Of a DNA stretch of 64,000 bases, positions 43,374 to 56,400 are shown one piece after another. A model generated the notes under the pieces. The model did not search any database and was not told where the DNA came from. It was given only the letters and a program-made list of their open reading frames with translations. Source of the stretch: Arabidopsis thaliana (taxonomy: Eukaryota > Streptophyta > Magnoliopsida > Brassicales > Brassicaceae); assembly GCF_000001735.4 (NCBI RefSeq), contig NC_003070.9:19639971-19703970 (forward strand), read 5' to 3'. A program made the translations under genes and the position numbers. Position 1 is the first letter of the stretch. Each line of letters opens with the position of its first letter.

Positions 43374-45163
43374 ATCTTCTTCAAGAAGAAAACTCTGATA
43401 TATGTAGACCAATCAGAGAAGAAAAGAAAACTCTCTTTTGGATACGACCAGGTTTGTTATCAGAGAAGGAAGAATGTTCTCTGTGTCTTCTTCTTTTTTT
43501 CTTTCTTTAATGTGGTTTTGCAGATTTTATGAGTTCTGGAATTTTGTGGCTATAAATAACAAAAAAAACGGACGAGGAATGAATTAAAGTTTAAATCATT
43601 CACTCGTGTGGGGAGAGTTTTAAAAATAAATGAAGTAAATAATTTTGAGAGATTCGAGTCTTGGACATATATACAGAAAAAATAAAATAATACTTTTGAC
43701 ATGAACTAAAATGCTAAAAAATATTTTTGTAAATTAGTACTTGCATTCTTATATAGTTTGCGATAATACTAACATTAATTGTTGTGTTGTGTAGTATATT
43801 ACTCATTTACAGTGATTGCAAAACAAAATTCAGTTTTCTACTTCCTTACACTGTTACACACTTATACTTACATTGTAACGTAAAATAATTGTAGTTTGTT
43901 ATGTAATAATATTATAGGGAAAAGGAGGTACGTAGGTACAAAGTCTCTAGCTCCGTATTAATTGTCACATTATGAATTTCCTTAGCGGCAAAGGCTTTGT
44001 GTCATGAAGAAAGTGTGAGTAGCAGACACGTGGACAAAACAGTTGGATGTTGAGTATGTCATTGTCATTGCCATTGCCCTTATCAGAAACATGGGTCATG
44101 AGAAAAACTCTCCTCCTCAATTTTCAATCTTTTGTTATTGATGGATTAGTTACGTGTTTTTTCTTCCTCATTTCACCAACAATATTTGCATTTATTAGTT
44201 CATAGTACAATATAGTTTCGGTGATAAACGGCAACCGGGCAGGTAATGGCAAACTTTATATTGTTGAATATTATTAAAACATTCAATGTAGATGTTGAAA
44301 AGGTTAGGACAATATGTATTATAAATTTAGAATCGAAACTTCAATCATATTAAAATCAAGAAGACGAAAAAAATGTCTCTAAGCTAATGTGTTTCAAGTA
44401 GTGGTTTATGGTTATGGAGATAATATGATTGGTTTAATTTCTTGTGCAAATGTCTGCATCATTATAGTTGAGAACTTTAGTTTTGTTATTCAGTTTGTGG
44501 CAATAGCTTCTGTACTAATTAATTTAGAAAATGTTGAATTTGAATCTTTGCCCATCCTAAGTCTCCTCTCTTCCATAAATGACTATGACTATGTCATATG
44601 CAGACAAATATATAAAACAAGACCATAAACTATTAATGACGATATTTTTTGTATGAATATGGTTGCTTGCTTTCAAAGAAAAATCATCATTTAGGAAATA
44701 TAAAACGTTGAACCTAACATACAATTAATAACGATGACTATACTATTACAACCACTTGATTTAACGTGTTTATTGATAATTCTCCAGCATTACATAAATC
44801 AGTCACCTCAATCTATGTTAAAATAGTTTGCGTCTAGGTCAAAAAGATTGAAAATTATCTGGCAAGAAACATTTCGTTTAAATTCGTAAATCTTATAAAG
44901 TTGGGACTAGTTTAATCTTCTTCGTTCTACCACATAAACTGAACAATATTCTGAAATCAATATTGTTTACCTTATTTTTTGTATCATCGCATCAAACCTG
45001 TCAGATGTAATTGAGTTGATAGATTTATTAATTTGCTATGGCCTATGGTTAAATAGTTAAATCCTTGCGAAAATAAAGACTAGCTAAGTTAATAACCATA
45101 ATGATGGGCTGGGCCTTACTGGGCCAAACGAGAGAGATACATTAATTTAATAAATAAAAAAGA
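43374..45163. other. Intergenic
   Basis: AT-rich DNA with no supported gene. The frame at 44389-44628 has no family resemblance. A degenerate ATTGTCATTGCCATTGCC run occurs near 44061-44078. Confidence 0.45.
45154..45161 (-). terminator. Pol III terminator of tRNA-Tyr
   Basis: The minus strand reads TCTTTTTTATT directly after the tRNA 3' end. Six consecutive T's suffice for RNA polymerase III termination. Confidence 0.7.
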
Positions 45164-45249
45164 TCCGACCTGCCGGAATCGAACCAGCGACCTAAAGATT
45201 ATCTGTCAAAGACTACAGTCTTCCGCTCTACCAACTGAGCTAAGGTCGG
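45164..45249 (-). tRNA. tRNA-Tyr (anticodon GTA) with intron
   Basis: The minus strand from 45249 reads CCGACCTTAGCTCAGTTGGT..., giving a perfect 7-bp acceptor stem (CCGACCT with AGGTCGG) and discriminator A. The A box is TAGCTCAGTTGG and the B box GGTTCGATTCC. The anticodon loop is CTGTAG-(intron)-A, anticodon GTA. A ~13-base intron (TCTTTGACAGATA) follows the base 3' of the anticodon, as in all plant nuclear tRNA-Tyr genes, leaving a 73-base mature body. A run of six T's starts a few bases after the 3' end on the minus strand, a normal Pol III stop. Confidence 0.95.
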
Positions 45250-45301
45250 TATTGCAATAACGTGACATTTACATTTATATATAGTGTTAACAAACTCATT
45301 A

Positions 45302-45486
45302 TTATTTATAACCATAAGATTTTAAATAATATAATATCCTTAAACAATATAAAAGTCTCATTTACCTCCAATTTTGAATTTTGGGTTCATGATACAGATA
45401 TTGATTTAAGGATATTATTATTTATCTTTATCACATATATTGATTTAAGGATATTATATTATTTAAAATCTTATGGTCATAAATAT
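45302..45486. repeat. Perfect 34-bp-arm inverted repeat (hairpin or MITE-like)
   Basis: The arm at 45311-45344 (ACCATAAGATTTTAAATAAT and onward) is exactly complementary to 45444-45477; near-matches extend both arms by ~9 bases to 45302 and 45486. The ~100-base loop includes a further copy of TATTGATTTAAGGATATTAT. It lies ~55 bases upstream of the tRNA-Tyr start. No obvious target duplication was found. Confidence 0.8.
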
Positions 45487-45885
45487 TTTCAGCATTTGCA
45501 CAACAAAAAATAATTATTATTATTATTGAGAAGAATCTTGTAAGAGTACTTGTGGACACAGTAGTACTCTCATCCTCTAATCCGAAGAATCTTCTATTCG
45601 GTTAAAACAAGAACTTCTCGATCACACCGAAACTTTCCAGAATTTATTAATCGTAGCCGTTCATCTTCGACGTCAAACATATTGATAAGTCAAAAAACGA
45701 ATCACAACCGTTAGATTTAGTTCAAACACCGTAATATAACCGTAGCGGAACATAAGCTACGTGGTGGAATCTTCACGGCTCACACAAATATAAGATAACG
45801 TCCGTTTCAAATTCCCCCAACTCGGAGAAACCGAAGCGAGTCTGACTCTCTGAGTCGTCACCACCGAGTCAACTCTGTCTCCGCC

Positions 45886-47708
45886 ATGGCTGCTGCTTCA
45901 CTCCACACTTCAATCTCACCACGTAGCTTCCTTCCTCTCTCCAAACCATCTCTAAAACCTCACCGTTCCCAAATTCTACTGAGAAACAAACAGAGGAATT
46001 GCGTTTCGTGCGCATTGATCCGTGACGAAATCGACCTGATTCCGGTTCAGAGCCGAGATCGGACCGACCATGAGGAAGGTTCGGTGGTAGTGATGAGCAC
46101 TGAGACGGCGGTTGATGGTAATGAATCGGTTGTTGTAGGTTTTAGTGCTGCGACGAGTGAAGGTCAGCTTTCGTTAGAAGGGTTTCCTTCTTCTTCTTCT
46201 TCGGGAGCTGATTTAGGAGATGAAAAGAGAAGAGAGAACGAAGAAATGGAGAAGATGATCGATCGAACCATTAACGCTACGATTGTTTTAGCTGCTGGTT
46301 CTTACGCTATTACCAAATTGCTTACCATCGATCATGATTATTGGCATGTAAGTATTGAATTTGATGTTGCTTCAGTAATTAGTGCTATTGCATTATTGTT
46401 TCAATCATAAAGATTGTGACTTTGATGTTGCTTGAGTGATTAGTGCTATTGCTCACTTGTTTCCATCACAAAGATTATGACTTTGATGTTTTTTGGAGTG
46501 ATTAGTGCTATTGCTCTCTTGTTTCCATCACAAAGATTGTGGCTTTGATGTTGCTTGAGTGACTTTCCCTGATGCTCCTTTGTTTTCCATCACAAAGATT
46601 GTGACTTAGATATTTTTGAGTTATTCGTCTTCACTGTTTACAATATTATTTGAGTACTATGTTTGATTTGATTTGTATGAGTATTTGAACTTGTTTGTTG
46701 TGGTTTTGCAATCTCAGGGATGGACTCTGTTTGAGATACTAAGATATGCTCCTCAACATAACTGGATTGCTTACGAAGAAGCGCTAAAGCAAAACCCGGT
46801 TCTAGCAAAAATGGTCATTAGTGGAGTTGTCTACTCTGTAGGAGATTGGATAGCTCAGGTTTTTGTTTTGTTTTGTTTCTCTTCTTTCCCCTGTTGCTAT
46901 GAATTTGAATCGTTTTGATAACATTTGTGATCTTTCTGTCCAGTGTTACGAAGGCAAACCGTTGTTTGAAATTGATAGAGCAAGAACATTGAGATCAGGA
47001 CTAGTAGGTTTCACTCTCCATGGCTCGTTATCGCATTTCTATTACCAGTTCTGTGAAGAGCTTTTCCCGTTTCAAGATTGGTGGGTGGTTCCTGTGAAAG
47101 TTGCCTTTGATCAAACAGTCTGGTCAGCTATATGGAACAGTATTTACTTCACGGTTCTTGGTTTCCTGCGTTTCGAATCGCCTATCAGCATCTTCAAAGA
47201 ACTAAAAGCTACGTTCTTGCCTATGCTAACAGTAAGTAGCCGTCCTTCCTGTATTTCATCTGTATCTTCAAGATTCAAGATTAAACATACTTTGATATGA
47301 ATGCAGGCAGGTTGGAAGCTTTGGCCATTTGCTCATTTGATCACATACGGTTTGGTCCCAGTAGAACAACGACTTCTCTGGGTAGATTGCGTGGAGCTTA
47401 TTTGGGTCACTATACTTTCGACGTGAGTATCAATCTTCTTTTAACTCTCTTGTTACATTCTTGGGTTGAGAAGACGAAGAACGTCTCTAATATCTATCGT
47501 TTTCTTTTCTGTGGTATCTTCTTCTTTTCTTGATTTCAGTTACTCGAACGAGAAATCAGAAGCTAGAATCTCGGAATCTGTCATTGAGACCTCTTCGAGT
47601 TCTACTACAACCATTGATCCCTCTAAGGTACTTTATTACCTTTCGCATTTGATTCACAAGAAAATTGATCCAACACAAATTTATGGCTTTGGTTTATAAC
47701 AGGAATGA
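45886..47708 (+). CDS. Mpv17/PMP22-family membrane protein, plastid-type N-terminus
   Basis: Exons 45886-46347, 46718-46858, 46944-47231, 47307-47422, 47540-47627 and a minute last exon 47703-47708 (GAA TGA) give 366 residues. Residues 1-~40 are Ser/Arg/Pro-rich without acids (AAASLHTSISPRSFLPLSKP), a likely transit peptide. An acidic linker precedes the domain at ~155-345: W...Y...L..NP, SGVVYSVGDWIAQ, GPxxH-like GFTLHGSLSHFYYQF, DQTVWSAIWNSIYF, WKLWPFAHLITYGLVPVEQR and LLWVDCVELIWVTILSTYSN, with four membrane helices. The family covers animal Mpv17 and PMP22 and yeast Sym1, pore-like proteins of inner organelle membranes. If the last intron is retained the frame continues ~21 codons to 47699, so the C-terminus is uncertain. 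Probably At1g52870. Confidence 0.9.
46360..46608. repeat. ~62-bp tandem repeat in intron 1 of the Mpv17-like gene, four copies
   Basis: GATGTTG recurs at 46363, 46424, 46485 and 46547 within units reading TTTGATGTTGCTTGAGTGATTAGTGCTATTGCTC...CATCACAAAGATTGTGAC. The copies diverge from the unit at scattered positions. Confidence 0.85.
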
Positions 47709-49314
47709 GAAAGCAGAAAAGCCAAATCGGGTCTTATCAGCATCATATTGTATATATACAGAGTTTAGCCAATAAAGTGGCCAGAGATTTGAGATTGATA
47801 CAGAGGAGATGGAGATATTCAAATGGATGTATCTATTAATGTGTAAGAAAAATAACCAGAATCTTGAATACACAATAGAAACAATTTTATTTGATCACAG
47901 TGCTCTAATAATTAAACACGAAAGAAAAAAAGTAACAAAAAAACATGATTTGTTTATTTGGGATTTTGAAGAACAAAAGATCGTTGTGAATTTTCTAACC
48001 CGTTGTTCAATATAGAATCTGAAACCATAACAAATTCAATAAGCACTAGGTCTTTTATTCACAGTGTCAAGATCTTTTTTGTTTGTTAAAAATTAAAATT
48101 AAAAAAATTCATTGACACGAGAAAGAAGAAGAAAACACAAATTTAATTTAAGGGAGATCTTTTGCATGATGAAGTAAGAAATCCATGTATCACAACTGCA
48201 TAGTGAAAATAAAACAGATTCAAAACAAAAATTATGTAAGAAGAACATATATATTAGAGAGACACTAAATTTTGGAAACTAGTAATTAAATTGTGTTATG
48301 AACTCACCAACATGTGCATAGAGGATCGGCTAACACATCGCTGACAGTAGCATTCTGCCTTTCGAGTTGATTAGCTTGAACTTCATTACTTGCCATGGGA
48401 ATAGCTTCTCTTTTCTTGGAAATCAAATTTGGTTAAGGATGGTATAAATATAATATAAAGAGATGGATATGTATGCCTTTTTTTGTTTAATATAAACGTA
48501 ATATTGTGTTTTTTATTATTCTACTCAGCATCAAATTTGTATTTATCATTATGAAAAGAAAAGAAAAAAAAAATGATTAAAGATGTCCATTACATGTATT
48601 CGATTCGAATTTAATTATGAACATCATATTTATTTTTTGAACATTGTTTTTACAACAAGTGCAACATTTGTTTGATCTAACAAAAAGATTAAAACTTTTC
48701 AGTTTAAAACTATTGATTCAAACCAGATTTGAAGGCCCTTTGTCGTATCTTTTATCTCCACTTATTTTGATTGCCAAGATTTGGTTCCGAACATGTTTTC
48801 GACAAAGTCAAATAAAAGCTCCGCCAGATAGTTTCATTATCGTCTGTTTCTTATAAGTTAGGGTCTTCTACCAAATAGTATTTCTGATGTCACTTTAAAA
48901 TCATGTTTTTAAAAAATAAAATTTGCAGCAAAACATGCGAATGTTGAAGCTGATAGTACTGAAAATAAATAGCTGAAGAAAAGCACAAGGGTAATCTAGT
49001 TTCTATAACTGTTAATATATTTTTATATATATGCATGCATTAATTTATACAAGCTACAAACATCTAAGTATAATCATCACCTATACATTAGTAAAAATAA
49101 TAACATGAAAAAGAAAAGAAAAGAATATTTAAACTATTGTTGTATAATTTCTATATGTTACCTTATACCTCTCCTCCAATCTATTTAATTTAATCTCCTT
49201 AGTTCTATAACACTACAATAATAATCAACCGTAAATAAATCCCCCAATGCCCCCTAATCACTCAAACCGTATATATATACACAAATTTTAAAAATTCTTC
49301 ATCGTAAATTGTTT
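47709..49314. other. Intergenic, with one possible tiny gene
   Basis: 3' flank of the Mpv17-like gene, a possible small spliced Cys-containing gene on the minus strand (48097-48396, listed separately) and AT-rich DNA up to the 3' end of NAC018. Other frames show no family resemblance. Confidence 0.45.
48097..48396 (-). CDS. Possible small spliced peptide gene, no known family
   Basis: The minus strand from 48396 reads MASNEVQANQLERQNATVSD, VLADPLCTC and then meets a good donor (TTG|GTGAGT, exon end 48308). An acceptor TATGCAG at 48196 allows joining to 48195, giving ...CTCCCDTWISYFIMQKISLK and a run of Leu/Phe before a stop near 48097. If unspliced the peptide ends at ...CTCW after 30 codons. 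The first exon looks coding (hydrophilic, balanced codons, good ATG context CCATGGC). The second is doubtful and AT-rich. I do not recognise a family. It could be a true micro-gene, a leader of a larger transcript, or chance. Confidence 0.3.
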
Positions 49315-50460
49315 TCAAGAATACCAATTCAAACCAGGCAATTGGTAAATCCCACCTTGGTTCTGCATTAACGGCGTCGCCGCCATAGAAGTCGAACAAT
49401 CTCCAACGCCGCCGCCGTTAAATCTCTTGCTAGGTGACGACGACGATCCAATACCGGAATCTTGATTTAGACTAGTCATCATCATCACCGGTGGAAACAA
49501 CTGCTCCTGCTTTGATCCAGATGCGAAACAATGATTCATCGAGTAACTTCCACCTCCGTATCCGCCGCCGCCACCATCATATATAGCCGTCGGATCATTA
49601 TTGTCAGAAAAAATCGCCGGGAAGTGAAGACCAGGAGGAACATGACGGAATCGATCATCATCAATCATCATATCATGACGATGATGATCATTATCTAGAT
49701 GAATATGATGAAGATGATGATGATGTCTAGATGCTGTACTATTGTTTTTCTTGTAGATACGACACAACACCCAATCATCAAGCTACATAGTAATAAAAAG
49801 AATCAAAAATTAGCCAATCAAAACTTTTCTTTTAAAATCAAGATTTTAAGAATATTATAATAATATACCCTGAGAGAGTTTTTCTTGTTGCCGAAGTCAC
49901 AAATATGAGTAGGTTTATTATCAGTTAACCGATATTCATGCATAATCCAATCTGATTTAACTCCTTTTGGTGGTTTACCACTGTAAAACACTAGAGCCTT
50001 TTTAACTCCCACTTTTTTACTACCACCACCGCCGGTTGAAATCACCGGTTTATCTGTACCAGTCGCTTTCCAATAACCGGAAGTCGCAGCTCGGTTAGGT
50101 CTAGCTCCGTTGGGATATTTCCGATCTCTTGGACTGAAAAAATACCATTCTTGTTCTCCAAACGAAGCTTTCGCTGTCACAATCAAGAACACAAAAAAAA
50201 ACAAAAATCAGTAAAAAAAAAAATGAAACAGATCTGATCGGATTATGATCTTGGTCTTGTTTCAACTTACCGGGAAGTTCCCATGGATCAAATTTGTAAA
50301 GATCAACGTCGGCGATGATCGCGACTGGTAAAGGAACAGAATCTGCTTTGCGTTTGAGGTAATGAATTACAAGTTCTTCGTCTGTTGGATGAAACCGGAA
50401 TCCTGGAGGGAGGTTTGGTTGCGGCGGCGGAGGACCACCGGAAGAATCTGTACTCTCCAT
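49315..50460 (-). CDS. NAC018: NAC transcription factor NAM/ANAC018
   Basis: Exons 50460-50271, 50173-49869 and 49782-49315 on the minus strand give 320 residues. The NAC domain (about 17-172) has subdomains [59 protein letters not shown] and [37 protein letters not shown] and [10 protein letters not shown], and [13 protein letters not shown]. The C-terminal activation region is rich in His ([11 protein letters not shown]), Gly and Ser and ends [15 protein letters not shown]018/NARS2 acts with NARS1 in ovule integument and seed development (established knowledge). Introns fall after ELP and after NSLR, the canonical NAC positions. Probably At1g52880 (from memory). The DNA-binding WKATGTDK is intact. 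Confidence 0.95.
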
Positions 50461-53400
50461 TAAAATGATGATCGGAGAATATTTTTTATGGTTTGAGAGA
50501 GTTTTAGAGAGTCGGCGTTAGTAATCTTTCTTTTTAAAAATGGAAGGCATTAAAACGACAAATCAAAATGGCTTTTATCCTCTGGAATCTTTTGTACGTA
50601 GACCATCGTATCCACTCGTATTTATTTACAATTTTTGAGAATTTTTTTTGTATTAAAACCATAAATGTCTATGAGATTTTTTTGTTACACATCAAATGGT
50701 ATTTCTATTTATATTTGTGGAATATGGACGATCAAAACGTATTAATTACCGTAGCTATCTAAATCAATAGTTTGTGTTACAGTTTAACCTATTGTAGAGA
50801 TCTAATATATTTAATATGTATAGCTGTACGCTATGTAGTTATATATGTAGATTAGCAACAGGAAAAAGGAATAAAATGTCATACCAAAAAAAAAACGTTT
50901 TGACCCATATGTGTAGGAAGGTGTAGGTAAAGAGATTTCTATCATTGATTTCAAATTAAAATAGATGATGCTATCTTATCTTCGTGAATCATGAGAGAGT
51001 ACATTTAATTTGCTTTGTTGATCCTTTTCACTAATTAATTTGATCTATATGTACTTAGCTAGAATTAAATCGTAGTTTATCTTTCATCTTCTGTAGATTT
51101 CAATTCATAAGATGATAAAACCATTTGTTTTTTGTAAAGTTTGTTTGACCTACAAAATACTGTTAATCTCAGATTAGTGTTTGTAATTAACAATTGTACC
51201 CCAAAAAATAATATTTTATTATTTTAGACCCGGAATATTAGAATTTGTTGGCAATCAATAATAATACATAATCTCCCATAATTCAGCCGAGTTTAGTGTG
51301 GTTTGGTTTGTACTAAAAGGAGATAAAGAGTGGCGACAATTCGACACATATACAAAGTCTGACTAATCATGTCGAATCTTTTTAAATTACGATACTAACC
51401 AAGGCAAAGGAGGGTAAAATAGTGATTTCGGAGTCGATAATGACTTTCTTAACCTCTTTAACCATGCATTATCGTCTGTGTTCATATAGGCTCAAAGTGT
51501 GGCTTGACACGAGCGACCATTAACAACGATAGCGATTGTTTTCATCCAATAAGCATATATATATTTTTGTCTCTATAGTAAGTTATAATAAAAAAATTAA
51601 AAAAAATTATAATAACAAAAATCATATAAGAAAAGTGCACGGCACTATTAATTTAGTTTTTTTATCTATAAAATATTTTTAAAATAATATATACTTTAAT
51701 AAATTTACATGGAACTTGCAAGGTTTCAACCAACCGATTTATTATTGTTTTACGTGGTAGTTTTTTTCATCATCCCTAAACTTAAGTGGTATACTATATA
51801 GTTTTACCTTTTAACGGTTAAACAAATACTTTAAAATAGAATAATTTAAAATTTAATGAAAACAGAATATAAATTAAAATATTTTTTACCAATGCAAAAA
51901 CTTCTACGTATCACTTTTTTTTTTTGATTATCATGTGTGGACAAATAACTGAAGGTGCATGCTTCCAATAGTACCGTGTTATTCTGAGTACATTACGTCG
52001 ACACGTGGCAAGCTGTAAAATGGGACCCGCTTAAGTGCCACACAAGGCAACAAAGTGAAAATTCAAAAAAGCTTTTTTACGTTTCAAATGTCATATCACG
52101 CTTTTGTATTCCCTTTGTATTTTGTGACCATTGGAATTTTATAAAGAAATTCATCAATTAACAAAAAATTAATTAATTATCTTGATAATTAATATATAAC
52201 AATATATTATTTAATATATCTATTTTTGGTTATGAGTTACATAACAATATAAGCAAGAATTACCAACTGTTTGAGTAATGCGAAATTTTATTATTTTCAC
52301 ACTCTAATTTTTATTATTTCTTAAACCTTTAATCGTTGGTTTATATATATATATCAGACCTGATGCGTTTTTCTCACAAACTAATTTTCTATACAAATAG
52401 ATAAAGAGATAATGAAAGGATTATTTGAGGGTGGCAATGAACGGATCTTATGAACTTTTTTTCGTCACTAAAAAGTAAAAAAAACTAAACTTTGACTTAG
52501 TGCAAATAAAGTAGATATTTATGCAAACGATAAATACGAGTTTTCTATCGAAAACTAGAACGATCAGCAAATATTGTCCACCGTCAGCTTGCCAGCTTTC
52601 GAAATGTGAGATGGTTGGGAAATTAATAAATAGGTAATAAAGTAACGATGTGGTATTGTGAAATGTGGAGCCCAAATGTTGGATTTAGGATTCAAGAATG
52701 TGTATAAAAAGGAGTCTCACCAGCATATATATTTGAGAAAAGTCACCCATTTTCCTCGTTATCCTTTTATCTTGTTGGTAATTGTAGAAGAAAACAAACC
52801 CCAAATAGATAAATAAAATTATTTCCACCTTTTTATTTAGGATAATAAAATATAAATATGATTTATAATGATTCTAACAAAAATTATTGTCGTTATTATA
52901 TTTTAAGAAATAATAAGAATACTATTTTAAAGTATTGTGGATTAGTTTTTTTTTTGTTTTTCATTTCAAATTTTCTCTTGTTTTTGTCATAAACATAATT
53001 TTTTAAGAAATTTTAGATAATTTTTTGTCTTGTACAATGTAAAATTTGAAGTAATCAAATTATTCTTTTCTTACAGCTAGTAAACCTATAGCTCAAGCCA
53101 TATTTAATTTGGTCCTTAATATTTTAAAGCTTTGATTGATAAACAAAAAAAAAGTTGTATAACTTTTATTTTACCAATCATAAATACTTTTATCAAAAAT
53201 GTTATCAAAAACGTTACTCTCAAGTTTTTTTTATACAGCTCTTTTTTACTCCCTCTGTTCCTTTTTGTTTGATTGTTTAGAAAAAACACACATATTAAAA
53301 AAACATATTAAATGTTGATTATAAATATATTATTTTTAGTGTTTTACAGTTTTTTATAACTGTAAACCAATGATAATTAACTATTTTTCTTGAAAATTAC

Positions 53401-56400
53401 AATTCACCAATACTAACCAATAAATATTACATGGAAAACTTAAAAAATCAATCTTTTAGAAACAAATTTTTTTTCTAAACAATCAAACAAAAAGGAACAA
53501 AAAGAGTATAATTTAACAATATTTCACAACAGCTTACCATTCTAATTAAGTGATAAAAATTTGTACAGATTTATATTACCAATCAAAACCATAATCAAAT
53601 AGATATATACCAACAACAAAATTCGATGTTTTTTTTACTTCAGTGTACTAAAAAATAGGTGGTTTTGATTAACCTCGGTGGTGTGCATGTCCAAAGAGGT
53701 GGTTATGTATAAAAGTTTTTTATTTATAAAAGTATTGGTACCCAAAAAAAATTATGTTCTTAGATCCTCAGTATTTCAAGAATTGTTTTACTATCAACAT
53801 AGTTAAATACATTGAATTATACATACGTGATACATATGCATATACACATGCAGACATACATAAATATATATATATATATATAATATATCTATACTAACAA
53901 ATAAATCATACATAAAAAATAGATATAACATATGACGGTGAATTTGTTCAGTTTTACACTACCTTATATACAATGGTAACCTAACTTCAAACTTTATAAT
54001 ATGATTTTAATCATCCTGGTGAGATTTCCACATAAAAATAACTTTTGCAATAAAAAGCAACCAAGTGATCAGTGCTCTAATCGGAGAATGTGGTCAAGTA
54101 TAACTTTTTGTACCTTAGTTGCTTTGAACATGTGATGATTTACTTTGATTCCATAATTAGAAAGTCACTAGCTATATGTCACATAATCGATCAATATATA
54201 AAATAATTTAAGACTTTATCTAACGTGACTCATCAAATCAATGCCGTCGTATTACTGGAAAACATATTTTATGTCAATTATTTCACAAAGGATGTTGTTA
54301 TTGTGTACTTTTTATATCTTTAATTGTTAAGTTATTGTATATGTTCTTTTCAAATATGTTTGATTTTTATTTTTATTTTGTATTTATGATTACAGCTATT
54401 TTCTTGACAAAATTGATATATGCAAACGTCAACTATATATATTGTTAAAAACGTCAACTTATATATTGTGTACTTAAGAAGGCCATAGTCTATGACTTAT
54501 TGCAGATTGCAGTTTTTTATTATATAAGAGATGACCCCTTTTTTTAAATAAAAAAAAAAGAGTTAAGAGAAATCATAAATGGAGTTTATGACAAGGAGTA
54601 TACAATTTTTTTTATTTCCATCGTAACAGATTAGTAGAGCTCTTTCTGCATGACCCTTTTTAGGCTTTTTGCGCCTAATCTCGCTAACCAATTTTATAAC
54701 AATACTTATCGTTTTTTATCCATGTGAACAAAAAAAAAATTATAGTGTTTCTCCAAGTCATATTCTGATTTTCTGACGTCTATTATAGTACAATGACGTA
54801 GATTAATTTCCGTAGAAATTATGGAATAATTGTTTGACAAAAATAAATAAATTGTGGAATAATTTAACTTAGAATTTTATTAAGAAAAATGTAACAGAAA
54901 AAAATAAACATTTAAAAAGTGTGTCCTCGAAATGAATTCTACCAGAAAACAATTAATTTTTTAACACGTACATTGTGACGTCATGCGTATGTATTGAGTA
55001 TAGCAAGTTACAGTAATTATGTCCAGAGTTAATTAAATATTTTCCGTAAAAAAAAAAAGGCTGGATTCTTGTAGTCGTTTGCTTTTACTAATCGAGCCTT
55101 GTTTTAAAGCTTGTTTAGGAAAGTGATTAAGGACCGCTCCTTAATTATCTGCTTTGTCATCTATAATTAGTGAGCTTTTCGAACCACTCGTAGATCACGC
55201 ATGTGCAAATACCACCAAACAAATAAAAATTTATGTCTCGGTTAAATGTATTTTTATTCTAATCACAAATGTCATTGTTATGATTTAAGATATTGCGTTT
55301 GCTTTGAAGTCTAGCCACAATTTATTAATAAATACAAACCCCTCGTGTATTTAAAGCCAAAACCCTTTTTGTGTGTGTTGTTGTTGTTAAATTTATATTT
55401 GGAAACATTTTTGTTTGTATTTATGCTTCCTCCATTTCAAATTATAAATCGTGTAAGGATTATTCTTCAGTTTAAAATTTTAGCTAGACATGAAGTCTAG
55501 AAAAGAATATTAAGATTATATCTAATTTTTATAGCTAGGTATAACGGAAATTTATATAATATAACCAATAACACATTACAATTCTATAATTATAAAACAT
55601 GATCCGCTTAAAACCCGACACAAGTTCTATATTTGATTAGTAAATTCACAAAAACTGTATGTACTGTCTTTTTTTATTTGGCGACAATATGTGACTACGA
55701 ACCTCCACGTTTCTGTATTGAATGTCTTTTTATTCAAATTTATAACTCTTAACCTTAGTTAGATGATTTTTTTTTTAAAGAATGCAATTATATATTCCTT
55801 CTTCTGAGTTACACCTTAATTAGAGGTTTTTTTGAGTAATGACCAAATAGATGGAAAATTAATATTTGGGCATTTGGCCCATGGGCCAATCAATACACTA
55901 GTTTGCTATTGGAATTTTACATTCCACAAATCTGAGTATCTAAATTTTTAATGGAACTTGTAAATACAAAATAAATACAATTGTTGTGTGTTTTTAATTA
56001 TGATGCATGTATGTCATGTTATTCGACTAATAGAGAACGAACCAAGTGAAGGTCATGTAGATGTTTGTAAAAAAATCCGTTCATTCGACCATTTTCCGGG
56101 TGTCGTTTACCTCTCACATCAACAAAATCAACAAGGTCTAAGGAAAGACAAATATGAGTTTCTCCTCCCGAAGATTTCCCACACTCAAATAATGATATTA
56201 TCAGTATGAGTGCATGACTCGACGGAAGAAGACTAGTTTATTAGAGGAGAAAAAAACAGAGATAATTAATTTTTGGGCTTTCGTCAAGACGATCCACTTT
56301 GTTATTTGGTAAATATCAGAAAATAGACATATCTCAAAGGATGGTCAAAGCTTCTGAAAAGCAGTAATGGTCATGGAGGATACAGAAAAAGGAAGGAGAT

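Noticed and set aside
55425-55480. Second Stowaway-like MITE start (CTTCCTCCATTTCAAATTAT)
   Set aside because: No matching inverted end or TA duplication found nearby, so it is at most a fragment.
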